Shown: positions 23,970-32,721 of the stretch, piece after piece
How positions within the stretch are numbered: the stretch's first letter is position 1
How the letters are laid out: each line of letters begins with the position of its first letter
Source of the DNA: Tellurirhabdus rosea
GTDB lineage: Bacteria > Bacteroidota > Bacteroidia > Cytophagales > Spirosomataceae
Assembly (NCBI RefSeq): GCF_026278345.1
Contig: NZ_CP111085.1
Coordinates: 5,056,282-5,120,281, forward strand
DNA: 64,000 nt
Direction of reading: 5' to 3'
Notes under the pieces: model-generated
The model's database searches: none
Told to the model about the DNA's origin: nothing
Seen by the model: only the letters and a program-made list of their open reading frames with translations
Made by a program: the position numbers and the translations under genes

Positions 23970-23987
23970 GTTTGCCGGGGAGCAAAC
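23970..23987 (+). promoter_or_regulatory. hairpin at the translation start of the esterase gene
   Basis: The perfect stem gtttgc/gcaaac (23970-23975 and 23982-23987) with loop cgggga ends 9 nt before the ATG at 23997. It could affect ribosome access. Whether it is inside the transcript is unknown. Confidence 0.3.
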
Positions 23988-23996
23988 CCCACCCGT

Positions 23997-24878
23997 ATGC
24001 CTGCTTTTTCAAACCGTCTGTTGTGTCTCCTTTTTCTGCTTTTCATGCTTGCTATTTCCGCGTATGCCTCGGCGGCCCTCGGCAGTCGCCGGATCAAAGA
24101 CTTAGCCTATGTACCGGCCGAAAGTCCGGATTTTGACGCGGTCCGCCACCGGCTGGACGTTTACGTGCCACGCAAAAAATCAGCAACCGGTTTTCCGGTC
24201 GTGGTCTTCATCCACGGCGGCAGTTGGAACAGCGGCAGCAAGAACATCTACACCTTCATCGGGCGGCGGCTGGCCAAACAGGGCGTGTTGGCCGTGATTA
24301 TCAATTACCGGCTGGCCCCGAACGTGGCCGTCCCCGCTATGGCCGACGACTGCGCCCGGGCCGTTGCCTGGGTTCATCAGCACCTGGCGGATTACGGCGG
24401 CGACCCCGGCCGGATTTACGTTATGGGCCATTCGGCGGGCGGTGGACTGGCGGGCCTGCTGGCTACCGACGACCGGCTTTTTGCGAAAATCGGCCTGGCG
24501 GCCAACCCCGTCAAAGGGGCCATTCTCGACGACCCCGCCGGGCTGGATATGTTCGATTACCTGACCAAAATGGAATATCCCAACGACCAGCAGTACCTCG
24601 TCCCGTTTGGGAAAGACCCGGCAGTGTGGAGGACGGTTTCGCCCCTTTATTTTATCGAAAGGCAGACGCCGCCCATGCTGCTGTACATCGGCGAACGGAC
24701 CTATCCGAGCATCCGGAACAGCACCCGCCGCTTTGCCCAGCGACTGACGGAGGCCGGTGTCCGTTACCAGTTGAAGGAGCTTCCGGGAAAAAAACACGTC
24801 CCGATGGTGACTCAGCTTTTCTGGAAAAACAACGTGATTTACCGCGACTTACTGCCGTTTGTCGGGGGCGGCCGCTGA
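23997..24878 (+). CDS. secreted alpha/beta hydrolase (carboxylesterase-like)
   Basis: A 293-residue protein with a signal peptide (LLCLLFLLFMLAISAYASAA). The alpha/beta-hydrolase fold shows the oxyanion motif VVFIHGGSWNSGS (about residue 68), the nucleophile elbow YVMGHSAGGGLAG (Ser about residue 145) and a late histidine in LPGKKHVPMV. This is the BD-FAE/HSL-like esterase group that cuts ester bonds of small or sugar-linked substrates. The true substrate is unknown. It is 83 bp upstream of the SDR gene on the same strand, possibly one transcript. Confidence 0.9.
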   Translation: MPAFSNRLLCLLFLLFMLAISAYASAALGSRRIKDLAYVPAESPDFDAVRHRLDVYVPRKKSATGFPVVVFIHGGSWNSGSKNIYTFIGRRLAKQGVLAVIINYRLAPNVAVPAMADDCARAVAWVHQHLADYGGDPGRIYVMGHSAGGGLAGLLATDDRLFAKIGLAANPVKGAILDDPAGLDMFDYLTKMEYPNDQQYLVPFGKDPAVWRTVSPLYFIERQTPPMLLYIGERTYPSIRNSTRRFAQRLTEAGVRYQLKELPGKKHVPMVTQLFWKNNVIYRDLLPFVGGGR

Positions 24879-24961
24879 ATCAGGTCCCCGGACGGCTCGA
24901 ACTTTACCCCGCCCGGCCCGGTTAACGAAGGCGACAAACACGAAATCTACCAATCACCATC

Positions 24962-25678
24962 ATGGCTGATCACATCAGAACGGCCCTCATTACGGGGGGC
25001 TCCAAAGGCATCGGATACGGCATTGCCGAAGTCCTGATCAAGAAAGGCGTGAAAGTGGCCGTCACCAGCCGGTCGCAGGAGGCCGCGGAGGAAGCGGCTG
25101 CCCGCCTCAATGAACTCAATCCCGACCACGCCATCGGCATGGCCGCCGACGTCCGGGACCTGGCCTCGCAGCAGCGCGCCGTGGACGCCATCGTGCAGCG
25201 GTGGGAGCGCCTCGACTACGTCATCGCCAACGCCGGAGTGGGCCATTTTGCCCCCATTCAGGACCTGACGCCGGAGCAGTGGCAGGAAACCATTGACATT
25301 AACCTGACGGGCGTGTTCAACTCCATCAAGGCGAGCGTGGAGGAACTAAAGAAAACAGAAGGGTATTTTATCACGATTTCGAGCCTGGCGGGGACCAACT
25401 TCTTCGAAAACGGCGGGGCTTATAACGCCAGCAAGTTCGGCGTGGTAGGCTTCTCACAGGCCATCATGCTCGACCTGCGCAAATTCGGCATCAAGGTGTC
25501 GACCATCATGCCGGGTTCGGTCGCCACGGAGTTCAACAACCACCAGCCGACCGAAGCCGATGCCTGGAAAATCCAGCCGGAAGACATCGGCCATATCGTC
25601 TACGACCTCCTGAAAATGCACCCGCGCACGCTGCCGAGCAAAGTCGAAGTGCGCCCGACACGGCCGGGAGGAAGGTAA
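24962..25678 (+). CDS. short-chain dehydrogenase/reductase (SDR)
   Basis: A 238-residue classical SDR. The cofactor motif TGGSKGIGYGIA sits at residues about 10-21. NAGVGHF (about residues 90-96), the catalytic Ser in ISSLAG and the YNASKFG pair (Tyr-x-x-x-Lys, about residues 152-156) are intact. The C-terminus includes the typical MPGSVATEFN. It would oxidise or reduce an alcohol/carbonyl substrate with NAD(P); 3-ketoacyl-ACP reductase-like or sepiapterin reductase-like functions are both possible. The stop codon lies 2 bp from hairpin element E. Confidence 0.93.
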   Translation: MADHIRTALITGGSKGIGYGIAEVLIKKGVKVAVTSRSQEAAEEAAARLNELNPDHAIGMAADVRDLASQQRAVDAIVQRWERLDYVIANAGVGHFAPIQDLTPEQWQETIDINLTGVFNSIKASVEELKKTEGYFITISSLAGTNFFENGGAYNASKFGVVGFSQAIMLDLRKFGIKVSTIMPGSVATEFNNHQPTEADAWKIQPEDIGHIVYDLLKMHPRTLPSKVEVRPTRPGGR

Positions 25679-25680
25679 GC

Positions 25681-25778
25681 TGTTTTCTGTTTTGAGTTGT
25701 CTGTTTTCCGTTGCTTCGCGGATGTAAAATTCCATCTCCGGCGAAGCAACGGAAAACAGACAACTCAAAACAGAAAAC
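25681..25778. repeat. long near-perfect hairpin, element E (98 bp)
   Basis: Arms 25681-25719 and 25741-25778 match over 38 of 39 positions. The outer wording is ttttctgttttgagttgtct. The inner stem is gttgcttcgc/gcgaagcaac, the same as in element G. It fills the whole gap between the convergent stops of the SDR and S8 peptidase genes. Confidence 0.95.
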
Positions 25779-27388
25779 TATTTTGCACTTTCCTCGTCCA
25801 GGGCCAGTTTCACGGCCTGGTAGAGGTTCACGATGGCGCCGGTTTTGGATAGCTCCTGGAAGTTGACCACTTTGTCGCTTTCCGGCCGGGTGACGGGCGT
25901 TTTGTACACCGTCGCAGATTGCTGGATGATGCGTTTCAGGTCCGCAAAGGTCAGTTTCGGGAAGTACGATTTCAGCACGGCGGCGATACCCGCCACCACC
26001 GGGGCGGCCATGCTCGTGCCGCTGAGGCTTTCGTAGCCGTTCTGGGGCGTGGTCGAGTAAATCGCCATGCCCGGCGCAAATACGTCTACCGTCTTACGGC
26101 CGTAGTTGGAGAACGGAGCCACCAGGCTTTCGTCGTTGCGCTGCGTCACGGCCCCGACCGTAATCAGGTTCGGAATTTCCTTGCCGTCGATGAACGTCGG
26201 CGCGGGGTAACTGGCCGTGGTGTCGAGCAGCTTGCCGTCGTTGCCAGCGGCGTGAATCAGCAGCACCCCTTTCGAAAGTGCATACCGCATGGCGTCGTCA
26301 ACGGCCTTGCGCTGGGGCGAGTAGTCTTTTCCGAAGCTCATGTTGATGATCTGCGCCCCGTTATCGACCGCGTAGCGGATTGCGTTGGCTACGTCCTTGT
26401 CGCGCTCATCTCCGTCCGGAACGGCCCGGATGGCCATGATCTGAACGGCGTCGGCCACACCCATCACGCCGAGGCTGTTGGTCCGGTCGGCGGCGATGAT
26501 GCCGGCCACGTGCGTGCCGTGCCGGGCGTTGGGTCCGATCACGTCGGCATTGCCGTAACCTTTCTCATTCACGTTCTCCGGGTTGTCCCCGACGATGGAG
26601 CGGGCGTCGTAGTTCGGGTTGTAGGCGTATTCGGCGCGGGCTTCGAGGTCCTCCAGGGCGGATTTCAGCTCGTCGGCAACCGTCTGCGTATCGGCGTATT
26701 TCTGTGCGCTGAGCATCATGTACACCGCCCGGGCCTGCTGTTTCACGCGCGGGTCCTCGGTCATCGGGTTTTTGAGCAGGGTCGTGTCCAGCTTCGCTAC
26801 TTTCAGGGCCGATTTCAGGGCGTCGGTCACGGCGTTGAACTGTCCGGCAAACTCCTTGATCTGCTGAAACTGCTGGCGGTATTCGCTCTGTTTCTGTTCG
26901 ACTTCCTTTTTGTACTTGACGTAACTGTCGTACTCCTTCTGCTGGGCCGGCTTCAGCGACGCCCGGTTTTTGCCTTCGTACAGCGGTTTGAGCCGAATGT
27001 ACTGGCGTGTCACTTCCGCCGTTTCGTAGCGCACGTTGCGGCCGTCCTTGCCGCCGATGAAGTTCCAGCCGAAGACATCGTCCACGTAGCCGTTCTTGTC
27101 GTCGTCCACACCGTTTCCGGCGATTTCGCGCGGATTTTTCCACATCACGCGGCGCAGGTCCTCGTGCGTGGAATCGACGCCGCCGTCAATTACCGCCACC
27201 ACCACGGGTGTCGGCTTGCGGTTCTTCAAAAGCTCCGTGTAAGCCCGGTCCGTACTGATGCCGACCGTCGTATCGGCCTGCGCCTGGAGATGAAACCATT
27301 GCTTCGGTGTGGTCTGGGCGGTAGCTAGGGATAGCGAAGAGAGCAGAATTACCCCGGTGAGCGGGGCAACAAATTGGGGTTTTATCAT
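25778..27388 (-). CDS. S8 family serine peptidase (subtilase) with a large helical insert
   Basis: A 536-residue secreted subtilase; signal VILLSSLSLATAQ. The catalytic Asp is in VVVAVIDGGVDSTH (about residue 69), His in ARHGTHVAGIIAAD (about residue 290), the oxyanion Asn in LIHAAGNDGK, and Ser in LSGTSMAAPVVAG (about residue 470). Between Asp and His lies an insert of roughly 200 residues, rich in Lys, Gln and Glu (KEVEQKQSEYRQQFQQIKE), probably helical. That layout is typical of a Bacteroidota subtilase group. No propeptide inhibitor domain or T9SS tail is obvious. It probably acts in the periplasm or outside the cell. Confidence 0.94.
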   Translation of the reverse strand: MIKPQFVAPLTGVILLSSLSLATAQTTPKQWFHLQAQADTTVGISTDRAYTELLKNRKPTPVVVAVIDGGVDSTHEDLRRVMWKNPREIAGNGVDDDKNGYVDDVFGWNFIGGKDGRNVRYETAEVTRQYIRLKPLYEGKNRASLKPAQQKEYDSYVKYKKEVEQKQSEYRQQFQQIKEFAGQFNAVTDALKSALKVAKLDTTLLKNPMTEDPRVKQQARAVYMMLSAQKYADTQTVADELKSALEDLEARAEYAYNPNYDARSIVGDNPENVNEKGYGNADVIGPNARHGTHVAGIIAADRTNSLGVMGVADAVQIMAIRAVPDGDERDKDVANAIRYAVDNGAQIINMSFGKDYSPQRKAVDDAMRYALSKGVLLIHAAGNDGKLLDTTASYPAPTFIDGKEIPNLITVGAVTQRNDESLVAPFSNYGRKTVDVFAPGMAIYSTTPQNGYESLSGTSMAAPVVAGIAAVLKSYFPKLTFADLKRIIQQSATVYKTPVTRPESDKVVNFQELSKTGAIVNLYQAVKLALDEESAK

Positions 27389-27532
27389 GAATTGGCCTTG
27401 TTTTCAACGAAAATTATCCACGCGCACTGCCCGGGGCCAAACCCGCGGGTAGCGCAGTTGTTCCGGTTTCCGGCAGGCGTTTAAGTAACGAAATATTACC
27501 GGAAAAAGTAAAGCGCCCTGTCTGAAAAACGC

Positions 27533-28333
27533 TTATTCCTTTCGGTTGGTTTCCGCGAGCGGGGCGGAGCTGACGGGCCGGAGTCGCTCCAGCAGCCACC
27601 AGAGCGGTTTGTGGCGCACCTGAATTTTGAAATTGGCCCGGATGTACTGTTCGATATGCTGCCGGGCTTCGGCCACGTCGTCGGTCAGGCAGACCAGTTT
27701 AAGGTCTTCGGGGCTGATGGTGCCCACCCGAACCATCTCGTTCAGGTAATCCAGCAGGGGCTGGTAGTAGTCGCGACCCATCAGCACGACCGGGAAGTTC
27801 TGAATCACGCCCGTCTGCACCAGCGTCAGGGTTTCAAACAGTTCGTCCATGGTGCCCCAGCCGCCGGGCATGACCACAAACGCGTAGGAGTATTTCAGCA
27901 GCAGCGTTTTGCGAACAAAAAAATAGTCGATGTTGACGCTGCTGTGCATGTACGGGTTGGGCTGCTGTTCGCGGGGCAGCACGATGTTGCAGCCGACCGA
28001 GCGCCCGCCGACTTCGAACGCCCCCCGGTTGGCCGCCTCCATGATGCCCGGTCCGCCGCCGGTCATGGTGGTCAGCCCCAGCCGGGCGATGGCCCCGCCC
28101 ATCTGCCGCGCCAGCTCGTAATACGGATGTCCCTCCCCAAACCGCGCCGACCCAAAGACCGTCACGCAGGGGCCGACAAAATGCAGCGTCCGGAAGCCTT
28201 TGAGAAACTGGAAGGCGACCCGCCAGACAAAGCGGAACTCGGACTGCCGGTTCTTCGGCCCTTCCAGGTAAAAGTCCAGATGGCCCGGCACCAGGGGCTC
28301 TTCGGCGGACGGAGGCGGAACGGTGGTCTGCAT
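27533..28333 (-). CDS. LOG family protein (TIGR00730-type Rossmann fold)
   Basis: The protein has 266 residues from the ATG at 28333 (MQTTVPPPSAEEP); an ATG at 28372 gives 13 more. The family signature PGGWGTMDELFETLT is present near residue 165, as is TGGGPGIMEAANRGAFEVGG near residue 87. LOG-type enzymes hydrolyse nucleoside 5'-monophosphates such as cytokinin riboside phosphates, releasing the base and ribose phosphate. In bacteria the physiological substrate is often unclear. A longer N-terminal segment than in short LOG proteins places it with the larger bacterial subgroup. It is divergent from the tectonin-like gene and on the same strand as the S8 peptidase downstream. Confidence 0.9.
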   Translation of the reverse strand: MQTTVPPPSAEEPLVPGHLDFYLEGPKNRQSEFRFVWRVAFQFLKGFRTLHFVGPCVTVFGSARFGEGHPYYELARQMGGAIARLGLTTMTGGGPGIMEAANRGAFEVGGRSVGCNIVLPREQQPNPYMHSSVNIDYFFVRKTLLLKYSYAFVVMPGGWGTMDELFETLTLVQTGVIQNFPVVLMGRDYYQPLLDYLNEMVRVGTISPEDLKLVCLTDDVAEARQHIEQYIRANFKIQVRHKPLWWLLERLRPVSSAPLAETNRKE

Positions 28334-28515
28334 GACGGTGGTTTTGGCAAAATGATGACCTAAAGTACGCATAAAGCCCATCCTGACCGAAAGGTGCACT
28401 TCTATTTTTAGCTTTCTGATTCGCAGTCGCCTGATAACGTGTTAATAGTATGCTATTTTCATTTAAGTATATTTACGGGTCTATTGAAAAGATCACTTAA
28501 AAAGCAGGAAACAAG

Positions 28516-29301
28516 ATGAATCAAGTAACGCGGCGCACGCTGCTGCTGCTGAGTTTTTGCCTGATGGTTTTTGCCGCAGAAGCGCAGAAAAGACGCTGGA
28601 CCCAACTGGGCAAAGCCGGCGACTGGCGCAATACCGTCGATATCGTGTCGATGAACGGGTCGCTGTACAGCATCGAAAAAGACGGAACCCTTTGGAAAAC
28701 CGACGACGAAGGCAACTACGAAAAGCTGGCCGGAAAAGGAAGTTTTCAGGATGTGCAGTTCATGGTGGCGCTGGACGGCTACCTGTTTACGCTGGAAGGG
28801 GACGGGGAACTGTACAAAACGGACCTGGAATCCCTGCGCTGGGTAAAGCTGGGCGACGACTGGAAAAACACGGCCGGAATCGTCGCCCTCAACGGCTATC
28901 TGTACAGCATCGAGACGGACGGAACCCTGTACCAGACCGACAAAAATGGTAAGTGGAAGCAAATTGGGGAGGAAGGTTCGTTCAAAGATGCGTCCCTGCT
29001 CGCGGCCATGAACGGGGCGTTGTGGACCGTCGAAGACGGGACCCTCTACCGTAGTGATCCGAAAACCCTGCGCTGGAAGCAGGTAGGCAAAGAAGGCGAG
29101 TGGGACGAAACCGTGGCGCTCGTGGGTGAGCAGGGCTATTTGTGGAGCCTCGAAAGCAACGGAACCCTTTTCAAAACCGACGCCTCCGGCAACTACCAGC
29201 AGATTGGCGAAGAAGGCGCCTACAATAGCATGACGCACCTGGTGGCCCTCAACGGCTATCTGTTCACGATTGAAAACGGCACCCTTTACCGGACAAAATA
29301 A
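28516..29301 (+). CDS. secreted tectonin-like six-bladed beta-propeller protein
   Basis: A 261-residue protein with a signal peptide (LLLLSFCLMVFAAEAQ), then six consecutive repeats of about 36-42 residues and nothing else. Each repeat follows the pattern W/Y-x-x-hG-x-x-G-(W/F)-x-(D/N)...(h)-(A/S)-h-(N/D)-G-x-L-(Y/F)-(S/T)-h-E-x-(D/N)-G-T-L-(Y/W)-x-(T/S)-D. Examples are NGSLYSIEKDGTLWKTD, NGYLYSIETDGTLYQTD and NGYLFTIENGTLYRTK. This matches tectonin/TECPR repeats, which fold into a closed six-bladed propeller and often bind lipid A or sugars. The function here is inferred only. A ribosome site (aggaaacaag) precedes the ATG. Confidence 0.85.
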   Translation: MNQVTRRTLLLLSFCLMVFAAEAQKRRWTQLGKAGDWRNTVDIVSMNGSLYSIEKDGTLWKTDDEGNYEKLAGKGSFQDVQFMVALDGYLFTLEGDGELYKTDLESLRWVKLGDDWKNTAGIVALNGYLYSIETDGTLYQTDKNGKWKQIGEEGSFKDASLLAAMNGALWTVEDGTLYRSDPKTLRWKQVGKEGEWDETVALVGEQGYLWSLESNGTLFKTDASGNYQQIGEEGAYNSMTHLVALNGYLFTIENGTLYRTK

Positions 29302-29317
29302 CCGGGTTCCAAAGCGA

Positions 29318-29365
29318 AAGCCCCGGTCCGCGGATGTACGAATACGCCGCCGACCGGGGCTTCTT
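29318..29365. terminator. hairpin between convergent genes, probable terminator
   Basis: The 11-bp stem aagccccggtc/gaccggggctt (29318-29328 and 29352-29362) has a 23-nt loop. On the plus strand it is followed by cttatgtt, a weak U-tract; on the minus strand by cgctttgg. It lies between the tectonin-like gene and the oxidoreductase gene. Confidence 0.6.
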
Positions 29366-29379
29366 ATGTTCGTTCGGCA

Positions 29380-30834
29380 TTAACTTTTCCGGGCGGTCAC
29401 TTTCCCCGCGGCCACGGGCTTTTTGCTGCCCGCGGCGGGTTTGCCTGCTTTGGCCACGGCCGGGCTCTTTTCCGTCATGTTGACCGGGTCCCAGTAGATG
29501 GTGCGGTTCTCGAAATAGCTCTGGTTGCAGGCCAGCACCGGCGCGGCGGCGCGGAAGCCGAACACGGGGTCTTCAATGGTGCCCTGCGAACCGTCGCGGA
29601 CGTTTTTGAAGAAATCGCCGAAATGTTTGCCGTGCGCGTCGTCGTCCTTGGGCGCTTCAAAACGAACCTCTTTCACCGGCTCGGCCGTACGGGTTTCGGC
29701 CGGGTACTGGCTGTCGTACTGCTTCTTGAACTCTTCCTGCACCTCCGGCGTAAACGTGAAGAAGCTGTCGTACCCGCCGTAGCCCGGAGCCTGCGGCAGT
29801 TTTTTCTTGGTTAGAATCAGGTTGTCTTCCGAAAACTCGATCTGGCCTTCGTTGCCGATGATGCGCGTCACGTTCTGAATCTTTCCGGCATTGGCAAAAT
29901 TGACCCGCAGCACCATCTGGAACGCCTCGTGCTGGTCGGTTTTGGGGTAATCCATGATGCTCGTCATCACGTCGGGCACGTCGCGGCCGTCTTTCCAGTA
30001 AGCGAGGTTGCCGGACGAATAAATCCGGTTCGGCCCGAACGAGTCCGTCACGAAGTGAACGCCGGTGATGAGGTGGACAAACAGGTCGCCCGCCACGCCG
30101 GTGCCGTAGTCGCGGTAGTTGCGCCAGCGGAAGAAGCGTTTGGCGTCGAACGGCCGCTTGGGGGCCGAGCCGAGGAAACGGTCCCAGTCGACGGTCTCGG
30201 GCGAGGCGTCGGTCGGGATGGAGTAGTTCCAGGCACCGATGGCGTTGAAGCGGTCGTTGTTGGATTCGATGTAATTAATGGCCCCGATATCGCCCGCCTG
30301 CACCAGCCGCTTGGCTTCCTTGAAGGCCGCGCTGCTGATGCGCTGGCTGCCGACCTGCATCGTTTTGCCGGATTTCTTCCACGCGTCGATCACCGGTTTT
30401 CCTTTGCTGATCTGCTGCACCATCGGCTTTTCGCAGTACACGTTCTTGCCCGCTTTCAGGGCGTCGATGGTGATGCGGTCGTGCCAGTGGTCGGGCGTCA
30501 CGATGAGCACAGCGTCGATGTCCGGACGGGCCAGAATCTCGCGGTAGTCGCGGGTGGTGAACAGGTCCGGATTGTTGAACAGCGTTTTGGCCGTTTCGAG
30601 GCGGCCTTTGTAGAGATCGGCCACCGCCACCAGTTCCACGTCGGGGTTGCGCAGGGCCGCGCGCGTGTCGAAATTGCCCTGAATGCCCATGCCGATGGTC
30701 GCAAAGCGGATTTTATCGTTGGGACTGATGCGTTTCAGGTTCGGAATGTATGCAAAGGGCTTGGCTACGCTCTGGCCCGCGATGAGGGCCGAGGCGGTAG
30801 AAAGGGTTTTGATGAACGTGCGTCGGGAAGACAT
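29380..30834 (-). CDS. Gfo/Idh/MocA family oxidoreductase, Tat-type leader
   Basis: The protein has 484 residues from the ATG at 30834 (MSSRRTFIKTLSTASALIAG), which gives a twin-arginine-like leader (SRRTFIK); the upstream extension to 31008 lies in the metzincin gene region and has no such features. The Rossmann domain starts IRFATIGMGIQGNF, and the dinucleotide/substrate motif GKNVYCEKPM is near residue 120. The C-terminal domain is the usual alpha/beta substrate part. These enzymes oxidise sugars, inositols or glycosidic bonds with NAD(P). The Lys-rich tail (ARKS) is not a sorting signal that I recognise. It is downstream of the metzincin gene on the same strand. Confidence 0.92.
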   Translation of the reverse strand: MSSRRTFIKTLSTASALIAGQSVAKPFAYIPNLKRISPNDKIRFATIGMGIQGNFDTRAALRNPDVELVAVADLYKGRLETAKTLFNNPDLFTTRDYREILARPDIDAVLIVTPDHWHDRITIDALKAGKNVYCEKPMVQQISKGKPVIDAWKKSGKTMQVGSQRISSAAFKEAKRLVQAGDIGAINYIESNNDRFNAIGAWNYSIPTDASPETVDWDRFLGSAPKRPFDAKRFFRWRNYRDYGTGVAGDLFVHLITGVHFVTDSFGPNRIYSSGNLAYWKDGRDVPDVMTSIMDYPKTDQHEAFQMVLRVNFANAGKIQNVTRIIGNEGQIEFSEDNLILTKKKLPQAPGYGGYDSFFTFTPEVQEEFKKQYDSQYPAETRTAEPVKEVRFEAPKDDDAHGKHFGDFFKNVRDGSQGTIEDPVFGFRAAAPVLACNQSYFENRTIYWDPVNMTEKSPAVAKAGKPAAGSKKPVAAGKVTARKS

Positions 30835-30896
30835 AGACTGTCGGTTTTTGCCTGTTACAGGAAAAGCGGTTTTTCTCCACAATTTACCCAAAACCG

Positions 30897-32576
30897 TCAG
30901 GGAAGAATCGGCACCCGGTTGTCGAGCGGCGAAAGCGGCGGCGTGACCGGCGAGCTTCCCGGGGCGGCCCGCCGACCGCTGGGGACGTAGGAATCCATCG
31001 TCGAACAATCGACGTAGTTCGGCGCTACGGCGCGGGTCTGGAAAAACGGGCTGCGGTTGAGGATGTCCTTGTCAAAAACGGTCAGGTAGGTGTTCGGATA
31101 ATTGGCGTAGCCGGTCCAGAGCAGGGCATTCCAGTCGCAGCCGCTCTGGTTCTGGTCGCAGCCCGCCGGGTGGGGCAGCCCGAAGGCGTGACCAATTTCG
31201 TGGCCGAGCCCGCCCGTGTACCGACAGATGCCTTCCCAATCGAAAAAGCCGCGCCCTCCGGACACCCCGCGGACATCGTACCCCGACAGCACTACCACGC
31301 CCGAGGCCGCCGCGCCGCCGATCTGGTCCTTGCCGTTGTCGGCGTCGATGTAGTATACCCAGACGTTCTGCGGGTCGTTGTAGCGGCCGCCCGTGTAGCG
31401 GAAGCCTTCGGTCGTGACGTTGTTCCAGAAACTGTACGTCCAGTTGCCCACGATATTGTTCACGAACCAGTCCGAAGGATGCACCATCCGGACCACCTCC
31501 ACCCGGTCGCCGATGGCAAACGTCCGGCCGTTGCCGAGCGCCCGGTGGTACCAGATCTGCAGGTGGTACGCGGCCCGTTCGATGCCCCGGATGACGGTTT
31601 CGCTCGGTTCTTTGTCCGTCGGAATAAGGTAAATGAGGCGGACCCGGGGCGGCGTCTGCGGCAGGATGTTCAGCGGCAGCGAAAACGTCTTTTCGAAGGA
31701 GGCCGTCCGGGCAACGAGCGAAAACGCCTTCAAAGTGACCACACCCGTCACCCGGGCCTTGATGGCGGCCATTCCCTTCGCGTTCCCGTTGGCCGGAACC
31801 GTCAGCGGATTGGCGTAGGGCTCGATGGTGACATTGGTGGGCAGGTCGCGGAACTGGAGCGTGACGGGACCACTGTACCCGAAAAGCGAACGAATGTCGA
31901 TTTCAAACGAGGTGGAAGTCTGCTGCGCCAGTTCGAGCACGCCCGGCAAAATGCTCACCCGCACATCCGGCGCGTCGAGCCGCACGCGCATTTCGGCCGT
32001 TTTGCCTTCGCAGGTGGCCCGGATAAAGACCGGCTCGGCCGAGCCGGTCAGAGCCGTCACCAGACCGGCCGGACTGACGCGGGCTTTGGTGGTGTCGGCG
32101 CTCGTCCAGACCACTTCGCGGTCGGTCAGCACGGCCCCGGTGGCGTCTTTCAGCGTGGCCCGGAGCTGGGCGGTCGCGCCTTCCCGCAGCCGCACGGTAT
32201 CGGGCGGCAGACTGATGGAGGCCACCGGAACTTTGGTAATGACGACCCGGAGCGTGCCGGACTGCTGTTCACTGCTGGCCCAGACCTGAACCGTTCCGGG
32301 CAGGAGGGCCGTTAGCAGCCCGCTCGCGGAGACGGTGGCGAGCGCCCCGTTATCGACGCTCCAGACGATGGGGCGACCGTTCAGGACGTTGCCCGCCGCA
32401 TCTTTCAGCACCGCGCGTAACTGGAGATTTTGCCCGACGACCATCGTGGCGGCATCGGCTTCCACCGAAACCGCCGCGACCGGAGCGGGGCCGGGCTCCA
32501 GCTTTTCCCGGCAGGACAAAAGAACAATCTGGCCTAAAAGAAATACAAAAAAGAGGGGACGGATGGCGGCTTTCAT
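30897..32576 (-). CDS. lipoprotein with Ig-like (Big2) domains and a metzincin-type metalloprotease domain
   Basis: The protein has 559 residues from the ATG at 32576. The signal ends in IVLLSC, a lipobox. Two bacterial Ig-like Big2 repeats follow (SVEADAATMVVGQNLQLRAV... and SISLPPDTVRLREGATAQLR...), then a third beta-rich segment to about residue 330. The C-terminal part has a zinc-binding HEIGHAFGLPH motif (HExxHxxGxxH) in GGLGHEIGHAFGLPHPAG, followed by CDQNQ and a conserved-looking YANYPNTY. That motif is the metzincin/zincin type, so it is probably a surface-tethered protease. Substrate unknown. It is upstream of the Gfo/Idh/MocA gene with a 62-bp gap. Confidence 0.9.
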   Translation of the reverse strand: MKAAIRPLFFVFLLGQIVLLSCREKLEPGPAPVAAVSVEADAATMVVGQNLQLRAVLKDAAGNVLNGRPIVWSVDNGALATVSASGLLTALLPGTVQVWASSEQQSGTLRVVITKVPVASISLPPDTVRLREGATAQLRATLKDATGAVLTDREVVWTSADTTKARVSPAGLVTALTGSAEPVFIRATCEGKTAEMRVRLDAPDVRVSILPGVLELAQQTSTSFEIDIRSLFGYSGPVTLQFRDLPTNVTIEPYANPLTVPANGNAKGMAAIKARVTGVVTLKAFSLVARTASFEKTFSLPLNILPQTPPRVRLIYLIPTDKEPSETVIRGIERAAYHLQIWYHRALGNGRTFAIGDRVEVVRMVHPSDWFVNNIVGNWTYSFWNNVTTEGFRYTGGRYNDPQNVWVYYIDADNGKDQIGGAAASGVVVLSGYDVRGVSGGRGFFDWEGICRYTGGLGHEIGHAFGLPHPAGCDQNQSGCDWNALLWTGYANYPNTYLTVFDKDILNRSPFFQTRAVAPNYVDCSTMDSYVPSGRRAAPGSSPVTPPLSPLDNRVPILP

Positions 32577-32667
32577 GGTGTCATGGGTTGAGTTACCCGA
32601 AAGTCGCAAGGGGGTAAATGGCAGGGGATGATGCCGATGCAGGCCGGTGCCTGATTTTTATCCGAAA

Positions 32668-32704
32668 GCAAAACAGCCGGAGGTCGCCCCGGCTGTTTTG
32701 CTGT
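32668..32704. terminator. bidirectional intrinsic terminator
   Basis: Stem agcaaaacagccgg (32668-32680) pairs with ccggctgttttgct (32689-32702) around aggtcgcc. It has A-rich and T-rich ends on both strands. It sits downstream of the GH20 gene (minus strand), before the metzincin gene. Confidence 0.85.
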
Positions 32705-32721
32705 TTATGAATACCGGGCAA

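Noticed and set aside
24224-24925. Plus-strand open frame overlapping the esterase gene in another frame
   Set aside because: It lies inside the alpha/beta hydrolase gene, whose catalytic motifs are clear. The alternative frame is arginine- and proline-rich without any domain.
27389-27532. Long hairpin between the S8 peptidase and LOG genes
   Set aside because: Only short, interrupted complementary words (gcgc..cccg/cggg..gcgc) are present, not a continuous stem of the type seen in other gaps.
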